Made by a program: the position numbers and the translations under genes
Notes under the pieces: model-generated
Database searches by the model: none
Told to the model about the DNA's origin: nothing
What the model saw: the letters and a program-made list of their open reading frames with translations, nothing else
NCBI GenBank assembly: GCA_002281535.1
Contig: NCGD01000014.1
Span: 35,927-99,926 of the forward strand
Length of the DNA: 64,000 nucleotides
Direction of reading: 5' to 3'
Origin: Sphingomonas sp. 28-63-12
Lineage (GTDB): Bacteria; Pseudomonadota; Alphaproteobacteria; Sphingomonadales; Sphingomonadaceae
In this document: piece by piece, positions 8,228 through 18,503 of the stretch
Layout: every line of letters starts with the position of its first letter
Position numbering within the stretch: position 1 is the stretch's first letter

Positions 8228-8636
8228 ATGGCGGCACGACGGCAGCCGCCTTGTCGTTCCCGTTACCGTCTATCCGCCACTCACTGGCACGACATTCGAG
8301 GGCGTTGCCGGCAACGCGCTGATCGACACCGGCTCGACAACGACGGGCGTGACTGGCCGGATTGCGGAGGAGCTGGGTTTACAGAGCATCGGCAAACGTC
8401 TGGTTTCGACGGTCGGCGGCGAGCGACAGATCGACCGCTACATCTTCCGCATCGGCCTCGACGGTCGCGCGGCCGACAATGACGCGCCGACCTTTCCCTA
8501 TATCTTCGAAGATGTTGTGGGATTCGAACTACTTGACAGCTTCAGCTTCGACGTCCTGCTGGGGATGGACATCCTGCGGCAATGCGAACTGCTGATCGCG
8601 CCGGGGAATAGGGTTCGGCAGAGGTTTGGCGTTTAG
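8211..8636 (+). CDS. Retropepsin-like aspartic protease (clan AA), non-canonical start
   Basis: The frame carries RLVVPVTVYPPLTGTTFEG, then the catalytic signature ALIDTGSTTTGV, then the family's LLGMDIL strand near the C-terminus. These mark a single-domain retropepsin-type protease of about 140 residues. The first GTG in frame (8349) lies after the DTG triad and cannot be the start. Upstream in frame there is no ATG, GTG or TTG near the expected N-terminus, only CTG 8211 and ATT 8223, both overlapping or abutting the DUF5678-like gene. I take CTG 8211 provisionally. Target proteins unknown. Confidence 0.7.
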   Translation: MSRSIEWRHDGSRLVVPVTVYPPLTGTTFEGVAGNALIDTGSTTTGVTGRIAEELGLQSIGKRLVSTVGGERQIDRYIFRIGLDGRAADNDAPTFPYIFEDVVGFELLDSFSFDVLLGMDILRQCELLIAPGNRVRQRFGV

Positions 8637-8681
8637 TGTGCTCTTGTTACAGCCCAATTTTGTGGATTCAGTAAACTGTCC

Positions 8682-8703
8682 CCGTAATTCCACCGTAATT
8701 CCA
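8682..8703. repeat. Perfect 11-bp tandem duplication
   Basis: CCGTAATTCCA occurs twice in immediate succession between the aspartic protease gene and the A+T-rich gene pair. Its position on the boundary where base composition changes suggests a recombination or replication-slippage scar, but nothing more can be shown from one copy pair. Confidence 0.5.
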
Positions 8704-8721
8704 AGCCCCGCGCCGAACCTA

Positions 8722-9864
8722 TTAACGCGAATTTTGGTCGACATCTTTTGGAGCATTTTGTTCGGCTATTACTTCCTTGATCAGATGTCTGTACTGCCAA
8801 ACATTGAAAGCCATCGATTCGTTTACTTTATCCAATATCGATTGCGCGACAGTCGGGTATTTTCCTAAACCTAAAGCCAAATTATACAATAACTCCCCCC
8901 TACCTAATGGAAAGGAATTAGTAAACATCCAACGTATCAAATATGATATATACCTTTCTCTTTGACCTCGACTTTTAAGCATTCTTATTTCTGACCGTAA
9001 CTTCAATAAGACACTGTTGCAGAGCATCGCTTTGTCTGTGTAATTGGCCATGATAAACTCAGCGATGGTGGGGCGTTCAATTAGTTCGGACAGCAGATAG
9101 GCAATGCGCCGTTCCTGCCTTGATAATTTCCGAATTCTAACAAGTGCGTTTTGAAATTCATGGCTAGGAATGCCCTCCTCTGACACTTCCGATAAAATCG
9201 GAGGTTTTGGACAATCAGGAATGCTTTCACGGACGCACTGCACAATCGATCCCCGGGAGAGAGTGAGCAGCGGCTCCAGCCTTTCCCATAGTTGATCGGG
9301 AACGAGATTTGGTAGCGCAGCATCAACTGACATAAACATAGCGCTACACAGGGAAGCCAGCTCCTCTTCAGTTGCACCCGGCTTTAAATTTTCAACTATT
9401 GTACTCCAGAGAGAATTCAAAAGGCAGGTTTCCAGCATACACGCTGTTTGCCTCGTTGCTCGCCAAGTCAGCCCACCGTCAGCCAGCAACATTGCTCGAG
9501 CGTATCGAACTTCGCTATGACTCCCCGATAGTTGGGCAACCTGCAATGCATGGGCGCGCTGCAGCTCGGCAGACGCAAGCATTCCGTTAAGCTCAGTCGC
9601 CGTCCCGACTATTACCTTAGAAGAATTACGAAAAAGATATAGAGGGGCATCTCCGACGCCGATATGCTCAGAGTGCGTACCATCAATGAGTTTACTCAGA
9701 TCGCCGTCAAATAGCTGAAATTTCAATATCGTCTTTGCTGAAGCCCCAACGCATTGAACAAAGAGACCAGGCGCGGCCGGCGCAATAAATAAAGGTAAGT
9801 GAAACCCGTTGCCTCCGCTATCATAGGGAACGCCGCCTACGAGCTTAAATCGCATGTCAATCAC
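8722..9864 (-). CDS. Unknown protein, second gene of an A+T-rich two-gene unit
   Basis: A 380-residue protein I do not recognise. The first 100 residues look beta-rich (MRFKLVGGVPYDSGGNGFHL, later APLYLFRNSSKVIVGTATEL). The rest is predicted mostly helical, with charged segments LSRQERRIAYLLSELIERP and LRSEIRMLKSRGQRERYI. There is no signal peptide or membrane segment, so it is cytoplasmic. Its start (9864) overlaps the stop of the upstream gene in an ATGA, so the two products are probably made together. Codon use favours A/T at third positions, unlike the surrounding core genes, which points to horizontal acquisition. A defence or toxin-type role is only a possibility. Confidence 0.6.
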   Translation of the reverse strand: MIDMRFKLVGGVPYDSGGNGFHLPLFIAPAAPGLFVQCVGASAKTILKFQLFDGDLSKLIDGTHSEHIGVGDAPLYLFRNSSKVIVGTATELNGMLASAELQRAHALQVAQLSGSHSEVRYARAMLLADGGLTWRATRQTACMLETCLLNSLWSTIVENLKPGATEEELASLCSAMFMSVDAALPNLVPDQLWERLEPLLTLSRGSIVQCVRESIPDCPKPPILSEVSEEGIPSHEFQNALVRIRKLSRQERRIAYLLSELIERPTIAEFIMANYTDKAMLCNSVLLKLRSEIRMLKSRGQRERYISYLIRWMFTNSFPLGRGELLYNLALGLGKYPTVAQSILDKVNESMAFNVWQYRHLIKEVIAEQNAPKDVDQNSR

Positions 9865-10664
9865 ACAAGAAAACCGTTGTCGAAGCAGTATTTTCGTACG
9901 ACAGCTTCTAGCATTGTGTGATAATATTCAGATGACCTTCCAGGTACAAACTCATATGGCAGGATCTCAATGCCGTTTTTATCGAGGTCTTCTAGCATAG
10001 GACTCTTATCGACGATTCCCCAATGGGTATGAGGCACAACTACCGCTAACAAGCTATCTTTGAGAGAAACTGGTCCTGTGAATTGAGCCTCTATAGTGCC
10101 AATTCGATCGTCTGGTTCGTTTCGGCCCGGAGATGTGATCAATTCGAGATACGATCGAGCCTCAAGCTCATACGGCTTGGCCGAATCTACTTTGACGTCA
10201 CGCCTATTTCCTGAAACGTAGTCACTGCGAGAAAGATAGGCAGCAGAGATCAATTTTTCTGGTCTCTCTGGGTCCGATCCTAGTGTGAAGTCCTCCACAT
10301 TGAAATCTTCGTCCAGTACATGATTATACATTCTCGCAACGAAGGCGCCTGTGTCAAACGGATAGATAGCATTAGCGAATGCCAAAAGGCTTCCGTCAAA
10401 AATGAAGCAAAACGGGCAAGACGCTTCTAATTTTACGGAGGTCCCGGCATGATATTTATAAGCTGGCCGACCGTAAAAAAAGTATGCAAGTGGTATTTCA
10501 AATACGGAGCATTCAGTCGGATCAACCGCACCACTCTTGATGATGTCGTGCGCAACAACGCCCTTAGTTATGTGCGTTAAGGGCAACGGAGGGCGTTGAG
10601 GTGGAGGGGATTTATCTACCCACTCGGCGAAGCCGGTCCGAGGCATTTTCGTCGATTTCTTCAT
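9861..10664 (-). CDS. Unknown protein, first gene of the A+T-rich unit; weak ADP-ribosyltransferase-like N-terminus
   Basis: Start placed at ATG 10664 (MKKSTKMPRTGFAEW); an in-frame extension to 10754 would run to within a few bases of thiC. The protein of 267 residues opens with LTHITKGVVAHDIIKSGAV followed by FEIPLAYFFYGRPAYKY. A His-x-Thr near a helix and 'G', then a strand with tyrosines, recalls how DarT-like and other ADP-ribosyltransferase folds begin, and EAR/IEAQF further on could offer a glutamate. This is a weak resemblance, not an assignment. No export signal is seen. Coupled by ATGA overlap to the 380-residue partner. Confidence 0.55.
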   Translation of the reverse strand: MKKSTKMPRTGFAEWVDKSPPPQRPPLPLTHITKGVVAHDIIKSGAVDPTECSVFEIPLAYFFYGRPAYKYHAGTSVKLEASCPFCFIFDGSLLAFANAIYPFDTGAFVARMYNHVLDEDFNVEDFTLGSDPERPEKLISAAYLSRSDYVSGNRRDVKVDSAKPYELEARSYLELITSPGRNEPDDRIGTIEAQFTGPVSLKDSLLAVVVPHTHWGIVDKSPMLEDLDKNGIEILPYEFVPGRSSEYYHTMLEAVVRKYCFDNGFLV

Positions 10665-10757
10665 ATAACCAAATCCCAACCCAGAGATTGATCTCCTAGT
10701 AAGTATAAAGACATTGATTTGCAAAGATGCGGCACAGGCAGTGCTTAGAAGCAAGCA

Positions 10758-12883
<2,126 letters not shown>

Positions 12884-12907
12884 TGGCGGCAATCTAGTGC
12901 GCGGCGA

Positions 12908-13783
12908 TCAGAATGTATAGCCGATGCCAACCGCACCATAAACCTGGTTGGGATTGCCCGCGACGCTGGTCAGCGGGGAGCGGGCAAAATCACCCTGCAA
13001 CCGGCTGTAGGAGATGATCGTGAACAGCTGCACGCCGTGGAGCAGATCGCCCGACAGCGCATAGCTGGCGAGTAACGTGCCGGTATAATTCTTCACGCCA
13101 CCGCGCGGTTGGGCGAAGACCGGCAAGCCACTGCGCGCGGCGCCAGCGGCATCGACGGCAAAATAATTCTGGGCATAGCGATCACCGACCAAGGTGGCCG
13201 ACACGCCAAGGCCGACATAAACGCGCCGGCTGAGGGGCGTGCCATATTCGATCGACGGGGTCAGCAGATAGCTGTCATGCACCCCGGTGACATCCCGGAC
13301 ATAGCTGACCCGAACGGCAAGGTTATCATAAGCGCTGGTGATCACCCCGGTCTTGCCGATACCGACATAGCCCCCCAGTTCGAGCGCCACCTTGCGCTTG
13401 CCGAGCGCCCGCACACGCGGATCGACGATCCGCCCTGTCCGGTTGAGATTGAGGCTGGCGACCGGGCCAGCCATCAGATCGATACTGGACGTCGGCTTTT
13501 CACGCAGCAAATCGGCGGAGAGCTGCAAGCCGCGCGACATGAAGTTAAAGCCGTTCACCCGGCCACGCACCGCGCCGACCGGGATCACCACATAATCGTT
13601 CGAACCTTCATAGCTGGGCACCAAGCCCGCCCCGCCGCCGATCGTGATGGTGTCGCGATCCAGCGCAGCGGGATCGACTTCGATGCGCGGCGCCGGTGGA
13701 GGATCAGCCTGTTGGGCAAGTGCTGGGCCGGCCAAGACAATCGCTGAACCGGCAGCGGCAAGCAAACGCAAGAAACTCGGCAC
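12908..13783 (-). CDS. MipA/OmpV-family outer-membrane protein
   Basis: A 291-residue protein with a cleavable signal peptide (LRLLAAAGSAIVLAGPALAQQ), then ITIGGGAGLVPSYEGSNDYVV, the family's opening strand, and a series of alternating hydrophobic strands ending in GAVGIGYTF with a terminal phenylalanine, as required for outer-membrane beta-barrel insertion. MipA was described as a scaffold between murein transglycosylase and synthase in E. coli; many relatives are simply OmpV-like porins. It lies between thiC and the carotenoid region with no obvious link to either. Confidence 0.88.
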   Translation of the reverse strand: MPSFLRLLAAAGSAIVLAGPALAQQADPPPAPRIEVDPAALDRDTITIGGGAGLVPSYEGSNDYVVIPVGAVRGRVNGFNFMSRGLQLSADLLREKPTSSIDLMAGPVASLNLNRTGRIVDPRVRALGKRKVALELGGYVGIGKTGVITSAYDNLAVRVSYVRDVTGVHDSYLLTPSIEYGTPLSRRVYVGLGVSATLVGDRYAQNYFAVDAAGAARSGLPVFAQPRGGVKNYTGTLLASYALSGDLLHGVQLFTIISYSRLQGDFARSPLTSVAGNPNQVYGAVGIGYTF

Positions 13784-13871
13784 GATAATCTCCCAGACAG
13801 CGTCAAAATCCTAGCTCATGGTTAACACCAGACAAGCCGATTATATCCGCGTCAGGACGAAACTGCCCCGT

Positions 13872-14369
13872 TTAGAGAAGATAGCGCATCAATATTTCCT
13901 GCGAATCGGGCGCCTCGCCAATATTGAAACGTGCCGCAGCGAAGCGCGGTGCCCCGAAACGGATGATCGGGTTGCGCGAAAACCCAAATCCTTCACGCGG
14001 AATGCCCAATAATGTATCCAGACGGTTATTGCCGTTGGCGTCATGAATCACGGCAACCGCATAGCTGCCATAAGGCAGGCCGTCGAAATGCACCTTGTGC
14101 AATGTCGCTGGCACCGACCGGGTGACCGCATGGGCATCATCGATACAGCCGGGGAAATTCTTGGGGTCTGCGGTCAAACACAGGCGCAGTTCGCCGCGAT
14201 CCGAACGGACATTATCGATACTGACATCAAGAGTCGTGGTTGGCGCCGCCCCGGGCAGGAGCCCGACCAGCATCAGCGCCGCGCCCAGCCGCCGCGCGAA
14301 GCGCTGGCCCGGCCCGATCGGAACTGGAGGGCCCGCCGCCGGGCGATTTAGCGAAACCGCCGATGCCAT
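13872..14369 (-). CDS. DUF2141-family secreted protein
   Basis: The C-terminal 120 residues (TTTLDVSIDNVRSDRGELRLCL, GLPYGSYAVAVIHDANGNNRLD, GIPREGFGFSRN) are a DUF2141 domain, a small exported beta-sandwich often found beside carotenoid genes in sphingomonads. A hydrophobic stretch RFARRLGAALMLVGLLPGAA looks like a signal peptide. The start is uncertain: ATG 14369 leaves a long n-region and overlaps the hydroxylase gene by 143 bases, and ATG 14273 leaves a very short signal. The hydroxylase tail probably reads through non-conserved sequence here. Function unknown. Confidence 0.7.
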   Translation of the reverse strand: MASAVSLNRPAAGPPVPIGPGQRFARRLGAALMLVGLLPGAAPTTTLDVSIDNVRSDRGELRLCLTADPKNFPGCIDDAHAVTRSVPATLHKVHFDGLPYGSYAVAVIHDANGNNRLDTLLGIPREGFGFSRNPIIRFGAPRFAAARFNIGEAPDSQEILMRYLL

Positions 14370-15081
14370 GATCGGTCCCGCAAACATGGTCCCAGAAACG
14401 AAAATAGAGCCCATAATTGCACCTGTAGTCAGAGTGATGCCGTTGATGATGGCTGGCCGTTATGAGCCATGCCCCCAATGGCCCTCCCCAGATGAACCTC
14501 GGGAAAACCTCCCAACCCATATGATTGGTGACACCCATAACTGTCATCACCGCCAAAACCAATGCAAGAGCGCCAAGATGAATCGGAATAAGCAGGATCA
14601 GTAACGGAATAACCACAGCGCCGGTAATCGCCTCGATCGGGTGAAAGGCCATTGCCGCCCAGGCCGTAGGCGGGCGACTGGCGTGGTGGACGGCATGGGC
14701 AAGCCTGAACGGCCGGGGCCGGTGCATCCAGCGATGCGTCCAGTAAAACCAGCTATCGTGCGCAAACAGATAGATCAGCACCGATAACGGCCAATACCAG
14801 ACCGGATAGGCAGCGATATCGGTATAGATTTGCGTCCAGCCATAAGCTTGCCAGCCCCAGGCCAGGATCCCGGCCGGCACGCCATAAATGGCAGCGCTGG
14901 CCAGGCTCCAGCCAATCTCGCGCCGGATCTGGCGATCGAGTCCGGCATAGAGCCCGGGATGGAGAAAACGTGTCGCGGCGGCGAACGCCCCGCTCACGAT
15001 AAGGTAGCGCACGCCGACGATCAGCGTCATCGACGCAGCGGACCAAGCGACCGCCCAGCCGACAGAAAGAACGACATCCAT
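14227..15081 (-). CDS. Sterol desaturase/fatty-acid hydroxylase superfamily protein, possible carotenoid ring hydroxylase
   Basis: A 284-residue membrane protein with the eight-histidine di-iron motif set: HDSWFYWTHRWMH, HAVHH and HHQRHH, in a four-helix membrane frame. The conserved part ends near WDHVCGTDHGIGGFA; about 30 low-complexity residues after that overlap the DUF2141 gene and may be non-functional. It is divergent from crtY, 122 bases away. Members of this superfamily act on sterols, fatty acids or carotenoids; given the crt neighbours, hydroxylation of a beta-ionone ring (CrtG- or CrtZ-like) is an inference. Confidence 0.75.
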   Translation of the reverse strand: MDVVLSVGWAVAWSAASMTLIVGVRYLIVSGAFAAATRFLHPGLYAGLDRQIRREIGWSLASAAIYGVPAGILAWGWQAYGWTQIYTDIAAYPVWYWPLSVLIYLFAHDSWFYWTHRWMHRPRPFRLAHAVHHASRPPTAWAAMAFHPIEAITGAVVIPLLILLIPIHLGALALVLAVMTVMGVTNHMGWEVFPRFIWGGPLGAWLITASHHQRHHSDYRCNYGLYFRFWDHVCGTDHGIGGFAKSPGGGPSSSDRAGPALRAAAGRGADAGRAPARGGANHDS

Positions 15082-15203
15082 GGCCGGCTCTTAACCGATC
15101 GATCGCTGATGCGAAACAGCACCAAAACGCCTTCCCGTCGGCTTTTCCATCAAAAAGCACAGCGAGGGTTTCGCCACAGGGCAAAAATCGGTTAGGCGGC
15201 GCT

Positions 15204-16391
15204 ATGGCTACGACGATCAAGTGCGATCTCGCTGTCGTCGGCGGGGGGCTTGCCGGCGGTCTTATCACGCTTGCACTCCGCAAAAAACGCCCCGATCTCG
15301 ACATTCGGCTGATCGAAGGATCGCTGTCGATCGGCGGCAATCACCTCTGGTCGTTCTTTGCCAGCGACATTGCCGATGGCGATCGCTGGATCGTGGCGCC
15401 GCTGGTTTGCTATGGCTGGACGTCCTACGACATCAAGTTTCCCGCGCATGGCCGCGCGATCAAGGCAAGCTATTATTCGATCGAATCGGAACGGCTTGAT
15501 GCGCTGGTTCGATCGCTGATGCCCGACGGCGCATTGATGCTGGGCCGCAAGGTGCTGGGCGCGAGCGCCAAGGCCGTCGTCTTCGCCGATGGCGACCGCG
15601 TCGAGGCCAAGGGCGTGATCGACGCGCGCGGATCGGGCGACCTTTCCAAGCTTGATCTTGGCTGGCAGAAATTCGTCGGCCGCGAATATGCGCTGACCGA
15701 GCCGCATGACCTTGACCGGCCAATCGTGATGGACGCGACCGTCGAGCAGATCGACGGCTATCGCTTCGTTTATTCGCTGCCCTTTTCGGCCACCCGGCTG
15801 TTCATCGAAGACACATATTATAGCGACACGCCCGATCTCCATCGGCCCCAGTCAGGGGGAAGCAATGCCGATCCGATTGCCGACCGTATTGACGATTATG
15901 CACGGGCGCATGGCTGGCAGACGGCTGAGATTCTGCGTGAGGAAAGCGGCGCGCTGCCCGTGGCGCTGGGTGGCGATTTCGAGGAATATTGGCAAAGCGG
16001 CGGCAACAAGGTCGCCAAGGCCGGCATGCGCGCCGGGCTGTTCCACCCCACCACCGGCTATTCGCTGCCCGATGCCGTGCGCACCGCATCGCTGATCGCC
16101 CGCGCGCCCGATCTGTCGGGCGCCGGCCTGCACGAGCTGATGCACGGCTTTGCCCGCACCACCTGGCGCAAGCGCGGCTTTTACCGGATGCTGGACAAAA
16201 TGCTGTATCGCGCTGGCGAACCCGATGAACGATATCGCATCCTTGAGCGCTTTTATCGCCTCAACCCTGCGCTGATCGGGCGCTTTTATGCGGGACAGAC
16301 CACCATGTTCGATCAGGCACGGATTCTCACCGGGAAACCCCCGGTGACCATCGCCAATGCCATCAAGGCACTCAGGAGCAAGCCCGCATGA
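15204..16391 (+). CDS. crtY: Lycopene beta-cyclase
   Basis: Closes the ends of lycopene into beta-ionone rings, giving beta-carotene. The 395-residue protein starts with the dinucleotide-binding loop VVGGGLAGGLITLALRKKRP and has the family motif GGNHLWSFF, the acidic LFIEDTYYSD segment where the catalytic FLEET-type motif lies, and GLFHPTTGYSLPDAVRTA towards the C-terminus. It overlaps crtI by four bases (ATGA 16388-16391), so the two are coupled. The 122-base gap upstream, shared with the divergent hydroxylase gene, should hold the promoters. Confidence 0.95.
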   Translation: MATTIKCDLAVVGGGLAGGLITLALRKKRPDLDIRLIEGSLSIGGNHLWSFFASDIADGDRWIVAPLVCYGWTSYDIKFPAHGRAIKASYYSIESERLDALVRSLMPDGALMLGRKVLGASAKAVVFADGDRVEAKGVIDARGSGDLSKLDLGWQKFVGREYALTEPHDLDRPIVMDATVEQIDGYRFVYSLPFSATRLFIEDTYYSDTPDLHRPQSGGSNADPIADRIDDYARAHGWQTAEILREESGALPVALGGDFEEYWQSGGNKVAKAGMRAGLFHPTTGYSLPDAVRTASLIARAPDLSGAGLHELMHGFARTTWRKRGFYRMLDKMLYRAGEPDERYRILERFYRLNPALIGRFYAGQTTMFDQARILTGKPPVTIANAIKALRSKPA

Positions 16392-17866
16392 AGACCGCTA
16401 TTGTCATCGGCGCCGGTTTCGGCGGCCTGGCGCTCGCCATCCGCCTGCAATCGGCGGGCGTGCAGACGACGATCGTCGAAGCGCGCGACAAGCCGGGCGG
16501 GCGGGCCTATTGCTGGGAAAAAGAGGGCTTTGTCTTCGACGCCGGCCCCACTGTCATCACCGATCCCGATTGCCTGCGCGAACTCTGGTCGCTGTCAGGC
16601 CATAATATGGACGAGGACGTCACGCTGGCGCCGGTAATGCCCTTTTACCGACTCAACTGGCCGGATGGCACTAATTTCGATTATTCGAACGACGATGCCC
16701 AGCTGACCGCCGAAATCGCCAAGCTCGATCCCGAGGATGTCGATGGCTATCGTCGTTTCCTCGACTATTCAGCCGGCGTCTACAAGGAAGGCTATCTCAA
16801 GCTTGGCCATGTCGCGTTCCTGGACTTTGCCTCGATGATCAAGGCAGCGCCCAGCCTGATGAAATATCAGGCTTGGCGCAGCGTCTATTCGGTGGTCTCC
16901 AGTTTCGTGAAAAGCCCCAAATTGCGCGAAGCGCTGTCGTTTCACACCCTGCTGGTCGGCGGCAACCCGATGACGACCAGCAGCATCTATGCGCTGATCC
17001 ACAAGCTGGAAAAGGACGGCGGCGTGTGGTTCGCGATGGGCGGCACCAACAAGCTGATCGCCGGCATGGTCACGCAGTTCGAGCGGATCGGCGGCGTGCT
17101 GCGGCTGAACGATCCCGTCGCCTCAATTGACACACTGGGCGACCGGGCAACCGGCGTCACTACCGAGAGCGGCTGGCACGGCGATGCCGATGCGGTCGCC
17201 AGCAATGCCGATGTCATGCACAGCTATCGCGATCTGCTCAAAACCTCGCGCAGCGCGCAGCGGACCAAGAAGCGGCTTGAGCGCAAGCGCTATTCGCCGT
17301 CGCTGTTCGTCGTCCATTTCGGCCTCAAGGGCAATTTCCCCGAAATCCCGCACCACATGATCCTGTTCGGGCCCCGCTATAAGGGGCTGTTGTCGGACAT
17401 TTACGATCATGGCGTGCTGGCCGAGGATTTCTCGCTCTATCTCCATCATCCTACCGTGACTGATCCATCGATGGCGCCGGCTGGCCATTCGACCTTTTAT
17501 GCGCTTGCCCCGGTGCCGCATCAGGGCAAATTTCCCGTCGATTGGAGCGAAGTCGGCCCGATCCTCGAAAAGCGCATCCTCGACGAGATCGGCAAGCGGC
17601 TGATCCCCGATATCCATGATCGGATCGTCACCAAATTCCATTATGCGCCAAGCGATTTTTCGGCCGATCTCAATGCCCATCTCGGCAGCGCGTTCAGCCT
17701 GGAGCCGATCCTGCTGCAATCGGCATTTTTCCGCGTGCACAACCGCGACGATCATATCCCGAACCTGTATTTCGTTGGCGCCGGCACGCATCCGGGCGCG
17801 GGAATCCCCGGCGTGGTCGGCAGCGCCAAGGCGACGGCGGGATTGATGCTCGAGGATGCCGGCTAG
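16388..17866 (+). CDS. crtI: Phytoene desaturase
   Basis: FAD-dependent four-step desaturase turning phytoene into lycopene. The 492-residue protein begins with [21 protein letters not shown], the FAD-binding Rossmann motif, followed by ARDKPGGRAYCWEKEGFVFD and AGPTVITDP. The C-terminal carotenoid oxidoreductase signature NLYFVGAGTHPGAGIPGVVG is complete. Starts inside the crtY stop and is followed 55 bases later by a LOG-family gene. Whether it makes neurosporene or lycopene cannot be told, but the crtY partner implies lycopene. Confidence 0.97.
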   Translation: MKTAIVIGAGFGGLALAIRLQSAGVQTTIVEARDKPGGRAYCWEKEGFVFDAGPTVITDPDCLRELWSLSGHNMDEDVTLAPVMPFYRLNWPDGTNFDYSNDDAQLTAEIAKLDPEDVDGYRRFLDYSAGVYKEGYLKLGHVAFLDFASMIKAAPSLMKYQAWRSVYSVVSSFVKSPKLREALSFHTLLVGGNPMTTSSIYALIHKLEKDGGVWFAMGGTNKLIAGMVTQFERIGGVLRLNDPVASIDTLGDRATGVTTESGWHGDADAVASNADVMHSYRDLLKTSRSAQRTKKRLERKRYSPSLFVVHFGLKGNFPEIPHHMILFGPRYKGLLSDIYDHGVLAEDFSLYLHHPTVTDPSMAPAGHSTFYALAPVPHQGKFPVDWSEVGPILEKRILDEIGKRLIPDIHDRIVTKFHYAPSDFSADLNAHLGSAFSLEPILLQSAFFRVHNRDDHIPNLYFVGAGTHPGAGIPGVVGSAKATAGLMLEDAG

Positions 17867-17921
17867 GCCGTGTCAATGTCAGCAATCGACAATTGCTTTC
17901 GGCCCCGGTAGCGGGGCGGGC

Positions 17922-18503
17922 ATGAATCATCTTGCTGTCTATTGTGGGTCTGCCACCCCCACCGACCCGGTCTATATGGAGGCCGCGCGCATGGTTGGCC
18001 GGTCGCTCGCCGAACGCGGAATCGGTGTTGTCTATGGCGGCGGTCGGCTGGGGCTGATGGGGGCGATTGCCGATTCGGCGTTGGCGGCTGGCGGCTCGGT
18101 GATCGGCATCATCCCGCAGGCGCTGGTCGATGCCGAAGTAGCGCATCGCGGGCTGACCAAGCTGCATGTCTGCCGCACGATGCACGAACGCAAACAGGCG
18201 TTCACCGACCTCTCCGACGGTTTCGTGACGCTGCCCGGTGGCACCGGCACAATGGATGAGCTTTGGGAGGCGCTCAGCTGGGCGCAGCTTGGCTATCACG
18301 CCAAGCCGGTGGGCCTGCTCAACATCGCCGGCTTTTATGACGGGCTGGTCGCCTTTGCCGCCAAGATGGGCGACGTCGGCTTTATCCGGCCGCAGCATCA
18401 AGGGCTGATGCTGGTCGATTCGACGCTCGATGGGCTGCTCGCCAAGATGGCAGCCCATGTCCCCGCCACGACGATTGCGCAGATCGGCAGCAAAGACCTG
18501 TGA
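17922..18503 (+). CDS. LOG-family protein (TIGR00730), putative nucleotide-monophosphate phosphoribohydrolase
   Basis: Start at ATG 17922 (MNHLAVYCGSATPTDPVY); an in-frame extension to 17856 crosses the crtI stop region and is rejected. The 193-residue protein has the Rossmann-like GVVYGGGRLGLMGAIAD and the diagnostic TLPGGTGTMDELWEA motif that binds the ribose-phosphate and holds the catalytic glutamate. Characterised relatives release free cytokinin or adenine bases from nucleoside 5'-monophosphates. It overlaps crtB by GTGA, so it is expressed together with carotenoid genes, for which no metabolic reason is known to me. Confidence 0.92.
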   Translation: MNHLAVYCGSATPTDPVYMEAARMVGRSLAERGIGVVYGGGRLGLMGAIADSALAAGGSVIGIIPQALVDAEVAHRGLTKLHVCRTMHERKQAFTDLSDGFVTLPGGTGTMDELWEALSWAQLGYHAKPVGLLNIAGFYDGLVAFAAKMGDVGFIRPQHQGLMLVDSTLDGLLAKMAAHVPATTIAQIGSKDL

